Source: Candidatus Peregrinibacteria bacterium (GTDB lineage Bacteria > Patescibacteriota > Gracilibacteria > Peribacterales > Peribacteraceae). Taken from it: a DNA stretch of 64,000 nucleotides. The stretch spans positions 62,001 through 126,000 of the forward strand of contig JAUSFD010000024.1 of NCBI GenBank assembly GCA_030649955.1. Reading direction: 5' to 3'. The translations under genes were made by a program, and so were the position numbers. The notes under the pieces are model-generated. The model saw nothing but the letters and a program-made list of their open reading frames with translations. It did no database searches and was not told the DNA's origin. Below, piece after piece: positions 61,244-64,000 of this stretch; position 1 is the stretch's first letter; each line of letters starts with the position of its first letter.

Positions 61244-61355
61244 GTGGCGGGCGTAGCTCCCACCTTCGCCCTTTTCAAACATCGTTCGAGGCTGATGCAG
61301 TTGTTCCCTCCTCTGTGCAAGGCTACGGTGGGCGAGCAGTTGGACAAGTCTGCTT
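61244..61355 (+). pseudogene. tRNA-His fragment 1 with a 77-nt palindromic insert
   Basis: GTGGCGGGCGTAGCTC (61244-61259) is identical to the intact tRNA-His start. Then a 77-nt insert (61260-61336) with CCACCTTCGCC and GGCTACGGTGGGCGAG arms, then AGTTGG and an eroded stretch (ACAAGTCTG). The insert lies in the D arm. Beyond 61355 similarity is lost. Confidence 0.8.
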
Positions 61356-61372
61356 TCATTCCTCGTTTTCTC

Positions 61373-61462
61373 GTGGCGGGCGTAGCTCAGTTGGGCCCGA
61401 AGGGCGCCCTTCGGGCTTAGAGCGTCTGGGGCCGAAGGCCGGTCTTAGACCCTCCAGAAGGT
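61373..61462 (+). pseudogene. tRNA-His fragment 2 with palindromes in the D and anticodon loops
   Basis: GTGGCGGGCGTAGCTCAGTT-GG (61373-61394) is identical to the intact gene. A perfect 22-nt palindrome GCCCGAAGGGC/GCCCTTCGGGC (61395-61416) sits in the D loop. TTAGAGCGTCTGG follows; the anticodon loop is replaced by 24 nt (61430-61453) with GGCCGAAGGCC and GGTCTTAGACC; then CCAGAAGGT, after which the T arm and acceptor 3' strand are missing. Confidence 0.85.
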
Positions 61463-61481
61463 AGTGAGGTACTCTTGAAAT

Positions 61482-61766
61482 ATGGCATTCGTATACATGC
61501 TCTGGAGCGAGAAAGATAACGGCTGGTACATCGGAAAGACGAAACGCTTGTTCTATGAGAGATTTTTAGAACATACTGCCGGAAAGGTCAGGTCAACGAA
61601 ATTCCGTCGACCATTGCTCCTCGCATACATTGAGGAGATACTTGATGGTAATGAGCAGAAACGAGAGCACTTTCTGAAGCATCCAAGTGGATACACTCAG
61701 AAACTTCGAATCACAGAGCTCTTGATTATGAGAAAAAGCGAATGGCCGATTAGGGGTCCTGTCTAA
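61482..61766 (+). CDS. GIY-YIG nuclease, single domain, between tRNA-His fragments and intact tRNA-His
   Basis: 94 residues, the full length of the small UPF0213/YhbQ-like group. FVYMLWSEKDNGWYIGKT supplies the GIY-YIG-type motif pair; the following RFLEHTAGKVRSTKFRRPLL holds the conserved arginine, and NEQKREHFLK the catalytic-glutamate helix region. Such domains cut DNA and occur in homing and mobile elements as well as repair. The gene is A+T-richer than its surroundings and starts 20 nt after fragment 2. Its position is best explained as cargo of a small element at the tRNA-His gene. Confidence 0.88.
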   Translation: MAFVYMLWSEKDNGWYIGKTKRLFYERFLEHTAGKVRSTKFRRPLLLAYIEEILDGNEQKREHFLKHPSGYTQKLRITELLIMRKSEWPIRGPV

Positions 61767-61768
61767 GA

Positions 61769-61784
61769 AAAGAACATGTTCTTT
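61769..61784. terminator. Palindrome after the GIY-YIG gene
   Basis: AAAGAACATGTTCTTT, a perfect 16-nt palindrome three bases after the stop codon. Possibly a weak terminator or a protein-binding site at the element's edge. Confidence 0.45.
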
Positions 61785-61803
61785 CTATCTTCGCATCTAC
61801 CCT

Positions 61804-61809
61804 ATAATA
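61804..61809 (+). promoter_or_regulatory. -10 of intact tRNA-His
   Basis: Perfect TATAAT; +1 near 61816, seven bases before the tRNA 5' end. A weak TTCTTT lies upstream. The intact tRNA has its own promoter, separate from that of fragment 1. Confidence 0.6.
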
Positions 61810-61822
61810 TTGGCTCATCGTG

Positions 61823-61899
61823 GCGGGCGTAGCTCAGTTGGTTAGAGCGTCTGGCTGTGGCCCAGAAGGTCGTGGGTTCAATTCCCATCGCTCGCCCCA
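61823..61899 (+). tRNA. tRNA-His (GTG)
   Basis: 77 nt with an encoded G-1 (61823) facing C73, acceptor GCGGGCG/CGCTCGC, D arm GCTC-AGTTGGTTA-GAGC, anticodon arm TCTGG-CTGTGGC-CCAGA (GTG), T arm GTGGG-TTCAATT-CCCAT and encoded CCA. The last base is directly before the stop codon of the convergent gene at 61900. hisS lies about 740 nt downstream. Confidence 0.96.
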
Positions 61900-62424
61900 C
61901 TACTCTCCACTCTGCGGCACCAACTGCGGGAGGAGTATTTTCTCGACGTCCGCGAGGACTTTCTGATCCACGGAAGTCGTGGTGAGGAAGATCGCGCTCT
62001 CCTCATTCTGAATGCGACACCAGTGCACGACTTTGTACGTTCGCACGAGGTCTGCATAGCGGTAGAAGGTCGTCTTCGAGGGGCCGATGGAGAGCGGTAT
62101 CACATCCTCTGCCCTTCGCTTCCCGGGACACTCTTCCTTGGGGCCCTTCGCGATAGTGACGGCATCACCCAGAAGGTCATTGGCACTCCGGGCAGTGACT
62201 TCCCCATTCACCAAACCGATGGTGATCGACTCGTCCGAAACTTCTTTGACCCCCCAGCCATCGGGGAGCATCACCGTCCAGTTCAAGACTGCTCCACTCG
62301 CGGTGCGCGCAAGATTCCCCTCATCAGCCTGGTTTCCCTTCCACGCATCGAAGAGCAACCAGAGGAGTCCCAGGAGGAGTGCGAGCAGAAGGAGGAGCCG
62401 GATGCGTCGTGAGCCCGATGTCAT
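61900..62424 (-). CDS. Small membrane-anchored protein, unknown function
   Basis: 174 residues from the ATG at 62424 (MTSGSRRIRLLLLLALLLGLLWLLF): a single N-terminal helix with a basic start, then an external domain (VLNWTVMLPDGWGVKEVSDE, FYRYADLVRTYKVVHWC) with a beta-rich pattern seen in small PsbP-like or Mog1-like domains, though I do not assign it. Its stop codon touches the tRNA-His CCA. A longer frame to 62577 would run into the palindrome and is not supported. Confidence 0.72.
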   Translation of the reverse strand: MTSGSRRIRLLLLLALLLGLLWLLFDAWKGNQADEGNLARTASGAVLNWTVMLPDGWGVKEVSDESITIGLVNGEVTARSANDLLGDAVTIAKGPKEECPGKRRAEDVIPLSIGPSKTTFYRYADLVRTYKVVHWCRIQNEESAIFLTTTSVDQKVLADVEKILLPQLVPQSGE

Positions 62425-62576
62425 CGCACTCACAGTGCACGGGAAGCGACGGACAGGCAAGGATCCTTCCCCTTCCCAATGGAGAGAACAGATGGTAGGA
62501 TCGGTGCTTGATAGCGTGCCATCGAGATGGTACGAACCCTCTTTCCTGTATTTCCGAGCCACAATTCCGCCCGCCA

Positions 62577-62603
62577 ACCCCGCTCTGCAAGGCTACGCGG
62601 GGT
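62577..62603. repeat. Palindromic element upstream of hisS
   Basis: ACCCCGC...GCGGGGT with the inner text TCTGCAAGGCTAC. GTGCAAGGCTACG occurs in the insert of tRNA-His fragment 1 (61315-61327), so both belong to one element family. Confidence 0.7.
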
Positions 62604-62634
62604 CTCCGGGTCATTGCTCCTCTCCTGCACTCTG

Positions 62635-63987
62635 ATGTCACAAACTGAATTCCGAACACCGAAGGGCACGCACGACGTCCTCCCAGAGGATCACCAGTAC
62701 ATGACGTACATCAAGAAAGCCGTGCGTCACCGCTGCCGCCAGGCAGGCTACAAGCGCATCGATACTCCGATGTTCGAGCATCGCGCGATCTTCGAACGCG
62801 GGATCGGTGCGCACACGGACATCGTGGAGAAGGAGCTCTTCCTCGTCTCGGGGAGCAAGCGTGAGGGGGGAGAAGATGCGGCACCGGTCTTCGCGTTGCG
62901 ACCCGAATTCACCGCAGGCATCTGCCGCTCGTATATCGAGCATGGGATGCAGCAACTGCCGCAACCTGTCGAGCTCTACGCCATCGGACAGTGCTTCCGA
63001 CACGACCGTCCCCAGAAGGGGCGCTACCGGCAGTTCCACCAGTTCGACCTGGAAGTGATCGGCCTCCGGGACCCCAGCCTGGATGCGCAGCTGATCCACG
63101 TGCTCAAGAACATCCTCTCCGATATCAAGATCTTCAGTCGCCTGACGCTGCAAATCAACAACATCGGTCAGCCGGAGAGCCGGAAGGCATTTGCAGATGC
63201 GCTGAAGGACTACTTCATTGGGAAGGAGCGGCACCTGCCGGAGATCGACCGTAACCGCCTGGAGAGTAACCCTATGCGTCTCCTCGACTCGAAGGAGGAG
63301 GACACGCAGATCCTCGTGAAGAATGCGCCTAAGCTCTCGCAGTTCGTCTCCGAGGAGAGCAAGCAGTACCACGAGACGGTTCTCGAGTATCTCACCGCCC
63401 TCGGCGTGCCTTACATGGAGAATGCATCGCTGGTGCGTGGTCTCGATTACTACACGCAGACGGTCTTCGAGTTCTGGGACCAATCGACCGGGGCACAGAA
63501 CGCGGTGGGTGGTGGTGGCCGCTACGACGGGTTGATCGAGCTCCTCGGCGGCAAGCCTACCCCCGGTGTGGGCTTCGCAGGCGGCCTCGAGCGCATGATC
63601 TGGCACATGAAGGAAGCCGGAGTGACAGTGCCGAATAAGGATCAAGTGGATGTCTTCGTGGCACAACTTGGCCCCGAAGCGAAGAAGCAGTGCTTAACCC
63701 TCGTGTCGGAACTCCGCGAGAAAGGGGTGCACACTGTCGGAGCCCTGGGTGAAGCCAGTCTGAAGAGCCAGATGCGCCTCGCGGATAAATTCCAATCCCG
63801 CTACACGCTCCTCCTCGGGAAGATGGAGGTGAAGCACTCGACGATTATTCTGCGCGACATGCAGGCGGGGAAGCAGAAGGAGATGAAGCTCGCTGACGTC
63901 ATTCCCGAAGTGATCAAGCTCCTCGGGAAAGAGAACCTCGATACTTACGTGCTGAGGGATCATATTGGGGACGTGGACGAGGATTAG
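62635..63987 (+). CDS. hisS: Histidyl-tRNA synthetase
   Basis: 450 residues from the ATG at 62635. Class II motif 1 region (HRAIFERGIGAHTDIVEKEL), motif 2 (FRHDRPQKGRYRQFHQFDLE), the HisRS-specific LVRGLDYYTQTVFEF and GGGGRYDGLIELLGG, and motif 3 (GVGFAGGLERM), followed by the C-terminal anticodon-binding domain. It charges tRNA-His, whose intact gene lies upstream in this window; proximity to its own tRNA is unusual. The upstream in-frame extension to 62527 crosses a palindrome and is rejected. Confidence 0.97.
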   Translation: MSQTEFRTPKGTHDVLPEDHQYMTYIKKAVRHRCRQAGYKRIDTPMFEHRAIFERGIGAHTDIVEKELFLVSGSKREGGEDAAPVFALRPEFTAGICRSYIEHGMQQLPQPVELYAIGQCFRHDRPQKGRYRQFHQFDLEVIGLRDPSLDAQLIHVLKNILSDIKIFSRLTLQINNIGQPESRKAFADALKDYFIGKERHLPEIDRNRLESNPMRLLDSKEEDTQILVKNAPKLSQFVSEESKQYHETVLEYLTALGVPYMENASLVRGLDYYTQTVFEFWDQSTGAQNAVGGGGRYDGLIELLGGKPTPGVGFAGGLERMIWHMKEAGVTVPNKDQVDVFVAQLGPEAKKQCLTLVSELREKGVHTVGALGEASLKSQMRLADKFQSRYTLLLGKMEVKHSTIILRDMQAGKQKEMKLADVIPEVIKLLGKENLDTYVLRDHIGDVDED

Positions 63988-64000
63988 GATTGGGGACTAT
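63983..64000. repeat. Start of a GGATTA-type array, cut by the window's end
   Basis: GAGGATTAGGATTGGGGAC begins at the hisS stop codon and matches the left arms at 24213 and 48157. The other arm would lie outside the window. Confidence 0.6.

Noticed and set aside
61373-61462. Functional second tRNA-His
   Set aside because: The T arm and acceptor 3' strand are missing and the anticodon loop is replaced.

Overview
The window reads as a moderately G+C-rich bacterial chromosome segment, best explained as a member of the Candidate Phyla Radiation (Patescibacteria); the style of its surface proteins and small hypotheticals suggests Peregrinibacteria or relatives. This assignment is an inference: no rRNA or ribosomal protein gene is present. 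Many genes end in TGA (carB, greA, ftsK and others), so UGA is a stop here and genetic code 25 of Gracilibacteria and Absconditabacteria does not apply.

Layout. 1-4.0 kb: two tandem paralogous secreted beta-repeat proteins (minus strand). 4.3-10 kb: carB, greA, a small coiled-coil protein and holA, separated by inverted arrays of short repeats. 10.2-20 kb: an envelope region with a dockerin-like protein, a cohesin/FnIII membrane protein, a degenerate cupredoxin-like membrane protein, a 1524-residue surface protein, a polytopic membrane protein and a lipoprotein. 20-21 kb: a SET-domain gene, then tRNA-Tyr with a 5'-half pseudo-copy interrupted by palindromes. 21.7-27.2 kb: a MarR-controlled exporter operon (MarR, membrane fusion protein, ATPase, two permeases) with a visible promoter and operator. 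27.4-37 kb: ftsK, a dNTP-pool pyrophosphatase, a sugar dehydrogenase lipoprotein, a UvrD-type helicase-nuclease and A+T-richer small genes. 37-46 kb: rpoD with a zinc-ribbon tail, dnaG, an m5C methyltransferase and leuS. 46-58 kb: der, a LOG-like protein, a gene split by an in-frame UGA, mltG, ybaB, a TraG/HerA-type ATPase, RlpA-like and 3D-domain wall proteins, and an Xaa-Pro peptidase. 58-64 kb: a VirB2-like small membrane protein with a PKD/proline-rich partner, then tRNA-His with two interrupted 5' pseudo-copies and a GIY-YIG nuclease gene between them and the intact tRNA, then hisS.

Three themes are the most interesting. (1) At two unrelated tRNA genes (Tyr, His), orphan 5' halves interrupted by perfect palindromes lie upstream of an intact copy; at tRNA-His the interval holds a GIY-YIG nuclease and looks like a very small tRNA-targeting element. 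(2) Intergenic spaces carry inverted arrays of 6-9 nt tandem units, in several sequence families with one architecture; related short-unit arrays or palindromes lie in frame inside carB, leuS and an m5C methyltransferase gene. (3) About a dozen genes have a -10 hexamer whose predicted +1 coincides with, or lies a few nt before, the start codon (leaderless), while others share CU-rich leaders of about 20 nt; clear Shine-Dalgarno starts are rare. This rule was used to choose several starts. All motif calls were made by eye.
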